The notes below the pieces were generated by a model. That model saw only the letters and a program-made list of their open reading frames with translations. It was not told the origin of the DNA and did not search any database. From Owenia fusiformis (Eukaryota; Annelida; Polychaeta; Sabellida; Oweniidae): a stretch of DNA of 64,000 nucleotides. The DNA is taken from assembly GCA_903813345.2 (NCBI GenBank), contig CAIIXF020000009.1:12458030-12522029 (forward strand). Direction: 5' to 3'. Position numbers and translations under genes: made by a program. Positions 20,780-31,130 of this stretch are shown here, one piece after another; the stretch's first letter is position 1; every line of letters begins with the position of its first letter.

Positions 20780-20970
20780 CTACACAACCGTCTTCTGTTT
20801 GTGTCTTTTCTTAGATTTCTGTACAGTACAGTCCTTGGAGTTTTTAACTGTTGTAGAGTTCATATTACTATTAATAATACCATCAGTGGTCTCCTCGTTC
20901 GCTTTGCATTTCTTCTTTTTCCGTTTACGCCCTTTGTTTTTGTTTGAAGATCGTCCATGACGTTTTGATC
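20780..20970 (-). CDS. WIF1-like gene, last coding exon (basic tail)
   Basis: The exon begins after TTTCAG at 20970 in phase 1, matching the previous donor, and stops at 20780-20782. It encodes 63 residues dominated by Lys and Arg (KGRKRKKKKCK near the start, KSKKRHKQKTVV at the end), with Asn/Ser/Thr between and two lone cysteines. Vertebrate WIF1 also ends in a hydrophilic tail, but this one is much more basic. It may bind heparan sulphate outside the cell (inference). No convincing AATAAA is seen on this strand before the LTR at 20480. Confidence 0.75.
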
Positions 20971-21602
20971 CTGAAAGAAGAGAGTCGCAAAGAAATTGGG
21001 ATTTTAAATAAATCATTTGTACATAGGGAAATAAAACATATGATTGAACCTATACGTTAGGAATCTTGTCTTATGTGAGGGGGTGTTGGTTCAGTTAAGT
21101 TCTTATATAGGCCATTCTTCTCACATTACATACAGTACCTTGTAGTCCCGAACTAAAAATGGAATTCTATGTACATACATGGGCTTTCAATCTTGAAAGC
21201 CCATGGTACAAACAAGGCGGAAAATGTATATTTGAGGGAATGGATAGTCATCCTCTATGTTCTACTTGAAGGCCTGCGAGGGAAGTTTATTTTTTAGATT
21301 AACCTTACTTGTGTAGGGGGTAATATTTCCGTTATTTTTCAACAGGTAAAATAGAGACCTTTTTCCTCATTAAACTTTTGAAGAAAGCCTTTACCTATGT
21401 TATCATATACTTTAGTAGTCAATTTCTACTGGTACCAATTGCCTTATCCATATGCATCCCGATATCTTTCACTTAGAATTGGACAAAGATGCCATGCTAT
21501 TTTAATTTGAAAATTATTTATATTGACCCCAGCCTATGCATGAAAACTATGAGTAGTTCATAAACTGTGTGCTTCTTTCAAGAATTTCTAAACAGATCTT
21601 AC

Positions 21603-21698
21603 GTTTTCTGCAATATCGGCCAACCCAGCCATCCCTACATCGACATTTGTTCGTCCCAACACATTCCCCATATGGGCCACAAGACTTTCTGCAAAGAG
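21603..21698 (-). CDS. WIF1-like gene, EGF exon 2
   Basis: This 96-bp phase 1-1 exon lies between CTTCCAG (minus-strand acceptor) and GTAAGATC. It encodes PLCRKSCGPYGECVG, then NKCRCRDGWVGRYCRKR, a six-cysteine EGF repeat. The spacing and the GWxGRxCxKR ending closely match the last EGF repeat of WIF1. Residues are extracellular. The phase joins perfectly with both neighbouring exons. Confidence 0.88.
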
Positions 21699-22489
21699 CT
21701 GGAAGAATCCATTTTATTATGTTAAAGGGTGACGCATATCGTTTAGCAAATCGAACGCTCGTTTCTGGTGTTGCTCACCGTTTAGTATAAAAGGCCCGAT
21801 CCCGGAATAATACTCAAGGGTTCACAGGCTCGAGGTCGTTGTGTCAACACCTCTAACTGTTATATAGCATAAGTATATTATAGATCGTCACACATTTATA
21901 AAAGGGTGATTTTTATTTTGACAAATCAATTCCACATTCATGGGTGAAGTTTCAGGATCTTCTATTTGTGTATAATAAGGAAAAATTGACATCTAAATTT
22001 CCCAATAACGTAATAGCACACAGCTTGGCATATGAAATATCCTACAAACAAAACAAAGCAGTTCTAATACAAGGATTTATATTGGCTGTTGTATATATTC
22101 TTTGAACGCAATCACTCTATGGATAATGTTTTCAAAATCATTATAAACGGATTACTTTATCTCAAAGACAATTTCAATAAACTGGATTTTACAGAACTCC
22201 CCTTATTTCTTAAAAATGGACTGATCCAAGAGCCGCCATATTGTTTTTTATACGGGAAGCTTATCGTCACCCTTTAAACGTTTTATTTAGTCCATAAAAT
22301 AAATTCTCAATGTATGCCTTATTCCCCCAAAATAAAGATGGCATTATTAGTACTGAGCGAAGATCTTTTAATTGGAAACCCGACTTCCTGCTTGTAAATG
22401 AACGGTCTTTATTTATTTGTTACAAAAAGTGTCATTGTTATGGCAAGACATTGTGATGATTCGATCAATTCATGCTTTTATAAACTTAC

Positions 22490-22615
22490 GTTTCTGACAC
22501 ATTTTGCCTCGGAATCCCTTCGCACATTGGCATTTCCCCTTCTTATTACAGACGCCACCATTGAGACATTTCCTCAAACACCGTGACGTTTTGGGTGGGT
22601 TTTGTGGAGGCTTTC
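22490..22615 (-). CDS. WIF1-like gene, EGF exon 1
   Basis: This 126-bp phase 1-1 exon is bounded by TTGCTTTTAG and GTAAGTTT. After a Pro-rich linker (KPPQNPPKTSR) it encodes an EGF repeat, CLRKCLNGGVCNKKGKC followed by QCAKGFRGKMCQKR. The pattern CxxxCxNGGxCxxxxxCxCxxGFxGxxC is classic EGF. Only this and the next exon are EGF here; WIF1 and Drosophila Shifted normally have five. Confidence 0.88.
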
Positions 22616-22784
22616 CTAAAAGCAAATACGATAGATCTATTATGTCCACGACAGCAATATTATATGTCGCAAGTAATTCCAAAGATTATTCAACAAGCAA
22701 AATATCTCAGATACCAAAAAAAACTTCATCTCCATAATGCATAAATTATTGTTTTTTGAATTAATAAAAAGTATTTTAAATTAC

Positions 22785-22949
22785 TTGTTATTTGTTTTGT
22801 GTCGCCATATTTCGAACACACTTTTCTAAGTTTTAGATCAACAGGGGATCCCTTTATGTGGCGCTTTTTATCGTCAACAATACGCAAAAGAATCCTCAGA
22901 AATCCAGTTCCCCTTGCCCTTCCGGTACACGGTATAGATAGATGGAAAA
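22785..22949 (-). CDS. WIF1-like gene, C-terminal half of WIF domain
   Basis: This 165-bp exon starts after TTTTCCAG in phase 1 and ends before GTAATTTA in phase 1. It encodes FHLSIPCTGRARGTGFLRI, then a segment ending LKLRKVCSKYG. This fits the last strands of the WIF fold, with its PCxG ... KxC disulphide pair. WIF domains bind Wnt ligands (WIF1, RYK) or aid Hedgehog spread (Shifted). Confidence 0.82.
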
Positions 22950-25340
22950 CTGGAAAAGAAAATGGAAATGTAATACAATATAATAGAAGCATTAAAGAAA
23001 CATTTCTAAATGTTGTTCTATATTTTCATTTTTATACAGAGCGTGTAGGCTGAATGACCCCTTTTCTGTTGTTTTGAGCCATGGGCTTCAATAGACGCTT
23101 GCATTTGGATGTAATCGTCGATGTAATCGTTCTCAGGTATGACCTACCGGCAGTCAAAGGGTAGGGACGTTACTACTCTCTCTTATATGGCGTTTATAAT
23201 TATCTGCTTTCCATATACCCCTCTCACAAGTAGGTTTAAGTATGGAGTATCTTATACCTTTGGGCTGAACAACATGGTCCCCTTTGACTGCCGGTATTGA
23301 CTTTTAAATTATCTTATATATATTCATATTCAGGATAGGCTTTCTTACCTTTTGGTATGGAAGAAATGACCATGCTTCAATGACCAGCCTTGTTACCTTT
23401 TTATATGGACCAAATAGGCTTTCTTACCTTAAGGTATTGGCAGTATTGCCCCTCTCAATGGTATGTACGCTTTAATCGTACAGTATTCTTATTCAATATA
23501 GGGTTTCTTACCTTTGGGTAGGGACGGAATGGCCCCTTTATCTGGTATGTTTAGTATAGGGTCGAAGAGCAACCCTCGGTCAAGTGAAGTTATCTTTTCA
23601 AAGTGATAAACATACTGAAACAAAGTGTAAAAACAAATTATATAAACAAATATTGCAAAAAGGCCCGTACAGCTAGGGTTTTTTCATTCAATTGTTTTTG
23701 TAGCTTCTCGGTTACTTACACCGCTTGGTATGTGTTCATTTTAGTTTGTATAACATATACATTCATTTGTTCATTTATTATTAAATGATACGGGTGCATT
23801 TATTAGAATATCAATATGTACTGGTATTTATATGTGCACATTATGAAAATTACGTGTGCTGTAGCTTATCTCTATAATCTTAAGCATTTCGAAAAATGAT
23901 GCAAAATTGTTCTGCTCCACCCTGTATATGTGTGCAAGGATGGTCTTGAAGTAAATAATTATCACGGAATATGAATTATACCGTGACATCGTTACGATTA
24001 AGCAAATAAGAATTACAAATGCGGAATACAGCCTTCCGCTATATTATAATGACCTTTTAAACTTTTCGCAAAATACCAAAGTTTGTTTTGGGGCCATGTT
24101 TGTTTTGATTGTGCTAATCTCTACTTTCAGTTAATTCTATTTTCATGTTGTAATTTATGTACGATACAGCATGCAGACTAAAAAACGATGCGAGTATGTC
24201 GCTAACAAAGGTGTTTGGATAGGCAGGAATATTATACCAGTCATGTCATACACAAGGCACGGAAATGCAAGGAAAACATAATCAGTGGAAGATTTTATGG
24301 CGGGTATGACAATTTATCAGCCACTTAGGAACGTGAAATCATTATACCACTTAGAGCAGACGGCTGGTTTCTTGCATCCCTCGTATAAATTGTCACGATT
24401 TTCGTGTTTCAGATCATAACAGAAAATAAATAAAATGGAATTCCCGTGGAATATCTCGAGTAGTAGCTGGCCGAGTAGCCAAACTTTCAAAATTTTGAAG
24501 TTAAATTATAGATGTTCAGAAGCTGCTTAAACAAGCATAACGCTGCTGAAGTTTTATGCGGGGGGAATGCGATACATTCCCGAGTGGATATTTTGACAGC
24601 CTCTTTTGAGGAACAATTTTAGACGGAATTGATTGTTTTTAATGATGATGTTAGCTCGTTTTCACCCACCATCGATTAGAGCAGAGAACGGACTAACATC
24701 ATGTAGACAGCCTGTTTTTCAACACGTCTGGATTCAGATTCTGATATGGAAATCGATCAAGAGCAGATACTTAGGCAATGCCAAAATGATCGTAAAGGCT
24801 AAATAGCCTTCGAGCATACCCCATCCGTGATCGAGAAGATTTCTCGTAAGTTACTGGATTTACCAATAAATTTTTACAACCTAAGTATCTCAATTTAATA
24901 AATTCAATTCAGCATTTAATCAATACGTTATTAGAACACACGCTCTAAAATATTAGTCGCAATAAACCTCATGCCCACTTTGTGTAAGGGGTCAAAATAA
25001 CTTCTACCTCGTCTCGGCCCCCCTCACCCCTCTACTAGCGCCTTGTTTCCTTGGATGGAGAAAAAGACGAAGTGAAACAGTGAGGTCAGGTACCTTTAAA
25101 AACGCGAGCAGAGATAGCACAGCACCGTAATTGCAACAAACTATGGTATTTAGAAAAAAAAATTCAAAATATTCATCATCTTGAAGAGCCAATGACTGTC
25201 ATAATATCTCTCAAACGATCTGTAAATAACAATACTCAATTTAAACACTTTCGTTTCATCGAGTTCGCTCGGCTTATCTGAAATGGGTAGGCATGTCTCT
25301 TAGTATTGTATATAAGTCACTCAGTAAATATATAGAGGAT

Positions 25341-25474
25341 ATCCTATGATTTATGAGTGATATGATTTTTATCCACGAATGGATATGATATCTGCACGAG
25401 CGAGCGTAGCGAGAGAGTGCAGATATCAATATCCATGAGTGGATTAAAATCATATTACGAGTAAATCATAGGAT
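25341..25474. repeat. 134-bp imperfect palindrome
   Basis: ATCCTATGATTTA at the left pairs with TAAATCATAGGAT at the right, and TGATATCTGCAC pairs with GTGCAGATATCA near the centre. The loop is GAGCGAGCGTAGCGAGAGA. It would form a near-continuous hairpin and is probably a MITE remnant. Confidence 0.7.
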
Positions 25475-25910
25475 GTTCTTTTTATTCCATAGTTAAAGTC
25501 ATCATCAGAATCGTCGGAAATTAAGTTATTTAATTCGAATTTTTCCAAACGATCCGGCGATGTTGACACCTAGCCTCGTTTTGAGTCTGAAGTAGCAAAA
25601 ATCCATTAACCATCGCATATGGCGCCGTATGTCATGGCTAAAAAACCGTATGCTATGGTTAACTGAAAATTTGTCAAAAATATCATATTTTACCACCGAT
25701 TACAAAAATACCGTTTTTATTTTCACATGTTATCCTATGAATACCATGCTAACTATGGAATAAAATAAATTACTAGGGCTACAAATAATGTATAGTCACT
25801 GAGACATTATGTTGCGGGTACGAATGTCCCGTTTATGTCATGTTTAACCAATATTAAGGAGTGTCATGGCAAAACAATATGAAAAAGAGAATCTGTACTT
25901 CTTATAGATC

Positions 25911-26250
25911 CCGGTGTAAAAGGGCAGGAGGTCCTATCAAATTATGGTCCTACTCTCCATTGATTTATATGGTGACCTAAATACAACTCTATCCCTTATT
26001 ATCTCATACACAATGAGGGCCAGTAAGGGCCTTTAAAAGGGAGGGGGTATAATCCCTGGTGGACCATAATTTCTTTCAACCTTTTACACCGGTGTGAAAG
26101 AAATTATGGTCTCCGGGGATTATGGTCCCTTTTCTCAAAGGCCCTTCTTGGCCCTGATTGTGTATAAGATAATAAGGGAAAGAGGTCACCATATAAATCA
26201 ATGAATAGTAGGAACATGATTTGATATAGGACCTCTTACCCTACAAGGGG
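25911..26250. mobile_element. Two CCGGTGTAAAAG-family MITEs, head to head
   Basis: The first copy is 25911-26092 (CCGGTGTAAAAG ... CTTTTACACCGG). The second starts at 26089 with CCGGTGTGAAAGAAATTATGG and runs in the opposite sense to about 26250, where its far end is lost. The two share the CCGG at the junction. Interior blocks match the copy at 604-787. Confidence 0.75.
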
Positions 26251-27740
26251 ACATTTTTTTCTGAATTATCTATAGTTCTTTAAATATCTCTGCCATACGA
26301 TAGTAGCAATTATATTAAGGTTTCTTTTTCCACATTTTTTTCATAATTTGCAATGATAGCTTGTGCCGTCCTTTATTTCGAAGTTCACAGTGGCCACGGC
26401 ATGACCTGCTGTACGTTGTTCTTTTGTACAGCGTTACTCATTTGTATGGAATATAGGACACTTCACAAAAGTATACTTTCTTAATTGTAACCACTAGAAA
26501 TGTATTCATTATTTGAAAATATATAATGATTTTTCAGATTGATAAGAATACCATTACTGCGAACAGTAAATATGCCAAAGAACACGCTCTTTTACAGAAA
26601 ATATTCCCATTAATATCCTTAGATTCTTACAAAGAACTCTAATGAAATGAAAATGTCATTTATTACTTGCACAGTCTGAAAATATATTTTTAAAATCCCT
26701 TTTTATTTAAACTTGAGAGCACACAGAATTTGTGAAAATAAATGTTAAATGAAAAATATCCCAAATATTATGAGCAACGGAGTATTCTAGATATATTCCG
26801 AATGGAAAGGGTTCTATGATAAAACGATTGTTGATCCCTTTTCATTCGGATTTAATCTAAGCTATTTCACACCCATACTAATATTTATAAACATTGGATA
26901 CTTTGATGAAGTGTTTAAAAACAATATGGTTTCTGAGTAAATGTTTTTTAAAGAAATAATCAATAATGTACCGATCTTATTTCGTTTCTCGTAATTTATT
27001 CAACTCACTCCGTTAAGCGAATCAGAAATCAATAACATTTTCAAATTATATTTCTTTATATAGGCACTTCTCGAACGTTTCTATTATTAGAATATTTATA
27101 CTATTTTAAGAGATAAGCCTACTCCTTTTAGATAAGCAAAACGAAAGCGTTAAAATAATGTTTTGTCTTTTGAGTAAGTTGTTGTTTATAGCAGGATAAC
27201 ACTATCTAAAACGTACTTAGTAGTAAGCTTATCTTGCACCAATATGTACATGAGACGGTCGGTGACCAGTATATGTTATTTATGACATCAAATTGAAGTG
27301 TCAACCGCCACTTATATGAGCGCTACTAACCGTTCTTAGACCGTCGATTACCGAGAACATCAGTTATCGTGCCGTGATAGATTCATTAATGATTATAAGA
27401 TCGTCGCCGAAGGTCCATGTAAGTAAAGACCAACCTTATATCCGATGTTTAACAACTTTTCGGTTTTTTCATTGAGTAAGGGCACGGGGCGGGGAAAATG
27501 AGTCGAGTTTAGGTTGCCCTACCGATGACACTGGCTCTTGAATTGTAAGAAGATACATCATCAAAGTAAAAGCAGTTCATTGATGATAGAATTGCTGAAA
27601 GACATCTCAATTTTAAATGTATGATATAGCACTTTCTTTTCAACCGCCACAGTAATTGGTTGACGATAGTTGAAACTTTTCAAACGTCTGATACCCCATC
27701 TATAAAATATACAGTATGTCATAACTATATCAAAATTTAC

Positions 27741-27880
27741 CTTTTCTTTGCCAGCGGCCCAGGTCAAATTGACCATGTGAACGTGTGACGGGATTGGAGG
27801 AAGGTACAATTGAAATTTTGGGTTCTCGAGATAAGGTACAACTGCCCCGTCTCGAATGAGATCAATCTGCATAGCTGAAC
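27741..27880 (-). CDS. WIF1-like gene, N-terminal part of WIF domain
   Basis: This 140-bp exon starts after CCTATTTTCAG in phase 1. The likely donor AAG|GTAAAT is in phase 0. The product SAMQIDLIRDGAVVPYLENP, then a stretch containing LPPIPSHVHMVNLTWAAGKE, matches the WIF-domain region around the conserved P-IP...H..NFTW. The Wnt-binding fold needs one more exon between this and 22949, which I could not place in the 4.8-kb intron, and upstream exons for the signal peptide. The ATG at 27872 is internal, not the start. Confidence 0.82.
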
Positions 27881-28116
27881 CTGAAAATAGGAAGAATGAC
27901 TTTTAGATCATAATTGATCTAGGTAAAATGAGTTTAGTCTTAGATAGTTTGCCGCTACTATCCCCTTTCTATTTCCGTCTTATACTCCCTCAAGGTTCAC
28001 AAATCCGTGGACTTCAAATGATTTTAATCGTACGTGGTTGTCTGAAAATGTGAAATTTGTGTTTTTGTTCAAAGAGTTTATTGTCTATTCTTGCCGAAAC
28101 AGTGTATGTACAGGTA

Positions 28117-28904
28117 CCACTCCCCTCCATAAGTTTGACAACCTTTGCCCCCCCCCCCCCATTGAGCTACGTGTTAAAGCCTCTTTACGCTTGAATTTTT
28201 ATTTACTAAACCGGCGATGGAATAACTTAAAATATTGATGGAAACGTAACTTGTCTTTATTTTCAATACCTCCAAATTTCCCAAGGTTTGCCGCAAGTCA
28301 TATGACAGGATATCCATCCATCCGAGTCCTTGCAAAAATACGAGTTAGGCAGGCAATTGAATTTGCTAACTTTATTCAACAAGAAATTGATATGTTTCTT
28401 CGGGTTCAACAAAGTTATAGGGCTTTAAAGTCAAAATTGTTTTTCAAAAAACCTCTCCCATTGAAATAACACAGGAGGCGAAAAATGATTTTCAAAAATG
28501 ACTTTGAAGCGCTGTAACTTTAGTATTCGTCAAATAAACTAAACACTCAGTGTACAAAAAAGTAAGACAATTCAATTTTCTATATAAAAATATTTTTTGC
28601 TAAATCTTTTTCTGAAAATATATCCTGATTTCTGTTTTGCCCCGAACCCTCCATTTCCCATTGGATTACATGGGAATGACGATTTTCAAAAATTCATCAA
28701 ATTTATCATCAATTTTCGACCTACTGTTATGGAGGAAAAAAGATGAGAAAATTTGGAAGTATTGGAAATAAAGTCAAGTTACGTTTCCGTCAATATTATA
28801 TGTTATTCAATCGCCGGTTAAGTAAATAAAAATTCAAACGTAAAGAGGCTTTAACACGTATTTCAATAGGGGAGCTAAGGTTGCCAAACTTATGGAGGGG
28901 AGTG
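28117..28904. mobile_element. Foldback MITE with ~165-bp inverted arms, TA target
   Basis: The left arm 28117-28280 and right arm about 28745-28904 are inverted copies; the ends are CCACTCCCCTCCATAAGTTTG and CAAACTTATGGAGGGGAGTG. TA flanks both ends, as for mariner-type insertion. The left arm has a long C run. An interior 72-codon open frame shows no known domain, so the element is probably non-autonomous. Confidence 0.7.
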
Positions 28905-29029
28905 TATATCGGCTATTCATTTATCCATGATATGGTATCATTATAAAGCATTCCTTGTCAAATATATTTTCTAACTAAAATTCATACTTTATTTAAGAAA
29001 ACGAAAGATAATTCATTTACGATTTGTAT

Positions 29030-31130
29030 ACATGTCTATAAAGTGTTCAGTCTGTATTCAATACATGTACCAACAAAGGTATAAATGTCAGTACTGTACT
29101 CAGGTCGGTACTCAATACATGTACTTACATTGGTATACATGTCAATAAGTTTTGAGCCAGCACTCAATGCATGTACTTACATTGGTTTACATGTCAATAA
29201 GTTTTGAGCCAGTACTCAATGCATGTACTACCATTTTTGTATACATTGGTATACTTGTCAATACAGTGTTCAATCAGTACTCAATACATGTACTTACAAT
29301 GCCTACATGCCTACATGTCAATACCATTTTGTATACATTGGTATACTTGTCAATACTGTGCTCAATTCAGTACTCATGATAATACATGTACTAACATGTG
29401 TATGCATGTCAATACAGTGTTTAATCAGTACTCAATACATGTACTAATGCCTTGGTCACATTTGCTCCGATTGTCACTACGGCGCCCGGCCGATTGAGTA
29501 TTTTGTTCAAAATTGAATACAATATTGAGCAAAACACTCAATCGGCCGGGCGCCGGCCGATGGATCGGGGCAAATGTCAATACTGTGTCCAAGCCAGTAC
29601 GTATGATAATACCGATGTACTAACATGTGTATAGATGTCGATACAGTGTTCAGTCAGTACTCAATACATGTACTTATATTGCTATACCTGTACATGCCAA
29701 TACAGTGTTCAAGTTAGTATTCGAGATAATGCATTTACTAACATTCGTATACATGTCAATACTGTGCTCAAGTCAGAACTCATGATAATGCATGTACTAG
29801 CATTTGTATATATGTCAATACAGTGCTCAAGTCAGTACTCATGATAATGCATGTACTAACATTTGTATACATGTTAATACTGTGCTCAAGTCAGAACTCA
29901 CGATAATGCACTGTACTAGCATTTGTATACATGTCAATACTGTGCTCAAGTCAGAACTCATGATAATGCAGGTACTAGCATTTGTATACATGTCAATACT
30001 GTGCTCAAGTCACAACTCAAGATAATGCATGTACTAGCATTTGTATACATGTCAATACTGTGCTCAAGTCAGAACTCATGATAATGCATGTACTAGCATT
30101 TGTATATATGTCAATACAGTGCTCAAGTCAGAACTCATGATAATGCATGTACTAGCATTTGTATACATGTCAATACAGTGCTCAAGTCAGTATTCATGAT
30201 AATGCGCGTACTAATTACATTGTATACTATCAATACAGTGTTCAAGCCAGTACTCAAGATAATGCATGAACTTACAATGGTATACATGTCAATACAGTGT
30301 TCAAGTCGGTATAGTACTGGAGACTTGCATGTATTTACATTTGTATTCATGTCAATACAGTGTTCAAGTCGGTATAGTACTGGAGACTTGCATGTATTTA
30401 CATTTGTAGTCATGTCAATACAGTGTTCAAGTCAGTACTAAAGATAATGCATGTATTTACTATTTACATTTGTATTTATGTCAATACAGTGTTCAAGTCA
30501 GTACTAAAGATAATGCATGTATTTACTATTTACATTTGTATTTATGTCAATACAGTGTTCAAGCCAGTACTCAAGATAATGCATGAACTTACAATGGTAT
30601 ACATGTCAATGCCGTGTTCAAGCCAGTACTCAAGATAATGCATGTACTTACAATGGTATACATGTCAAAACAGAGTTCAAGTCAGTACTCAAGATAATGC
30701 ATGAACTTACAATGGTATACATGTCAATACAGTGTTCAAGCCAGTACTCATGATAATGCATGTACTAGCATTTGTATGCATGTTAATACTGTGCTCAAGT
30801 CAGAACTCACGATAATGCATGTACTAGCATTAGTATACATGTCAATACTGTGCTCAAGTCAGAACTCATGATAATGCATGAACTTACAATGGTATACATG
30901 TCAAAACAGTGTTCAAGTCAGTACTCAAGATAATGCATGAACTTACAATGGTATACATGTCAATACAGTGTTCAAGCCAGTACTCAAGAAAATGCATGAA
31001 CTTACAATGGTATACATGTCAAAACAGTGTTCAAGCCAGTACTCAAGATAATGCATGAACTTGCAATGGTATACATGTCAAAACAGTGTTCAAGCCAGTA
31101 CTCAAGATAATGCATGTACTTACATCGGAA
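29030..31130. repeat. ~2.1-kb minisatellite, ~59-60-bp unit
   Basis: About 35 diverged units contain TGTATACATGTCAATAC, GTGCTCAAGTCAG, ACTCATGATAATGCATGTAC. Higher-order variants occur, for example two 63-bp units with GGTATAGTACTGGAGACTTG near 30310-30400. The long open frames on both strands here are translations of the repeat and not genes. It is not a CRISPR array: the units are contiguous and diverge along their length. Confidence 0.9.
29456..29577. mobile_element. GC-rich hairpin MITE inside the minisatellite
   Basis: CGGCGCCCGGCCGATTGAGT pairs with ACTCAATCGGCCGGGCGCCG around an AT-rich centre. The outer CACATTTGCTCCGA and TCGGGGCAAATGT also pair. It interrupts one minisatellite unit, so it arrived after the array formed. 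Confidence 0.75.

Larger units (their letters stand above)
22950..27740. other. Large intron(s) of the WIF1-like gene, repeat-filled
   Basis: About 23040-23560 holds several imperfect copies of a GGCTTTCTTACCTTTTGGTATGG-like block. A short hairpin repeat lies at 25.3 kb and MITEs at 25.9 kb. The missing middle exon of the WIF domain should be here (phase 0 start, phase 1 end), but no segment convinced me. Confidence 0.5.

Noticed and set aside
20492-20960. Plus-strand hydrophobic frames next to the 3' LTR
   Set aside because: They are antisense to the WIF1-like last exon and its 3' flank, with no family match.
24720-24806. Plus-strand LDSDSDMEIDQEQILRQCQ-like stretch
   Set aside because: Acidic and protein-like but short, with an immediate stop and no matching neighbours; possibly a repeat fragment.
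25004-25192. Minus-strand frame with DDEYFEFFFLNT as the missing WIF exon
   Set aside because: The acceptor is poor, the following residues do not fit the WIF fold, and the possible donor is in phase 0 while phase 1 is required.
29152-30638. Several overlapping 70-110-codon open frames on both strands
   Set aside because: They are translations of the 59-60-bp minisatellite, with the same peptide words repeated in different frames and no splice or start context.
29030-31130. Possible CRISPR-like array
   Set aside because: Units are contiguous and diverge along their whole length, with no constant repeat plus unique spacer pattern; the genome is animal.
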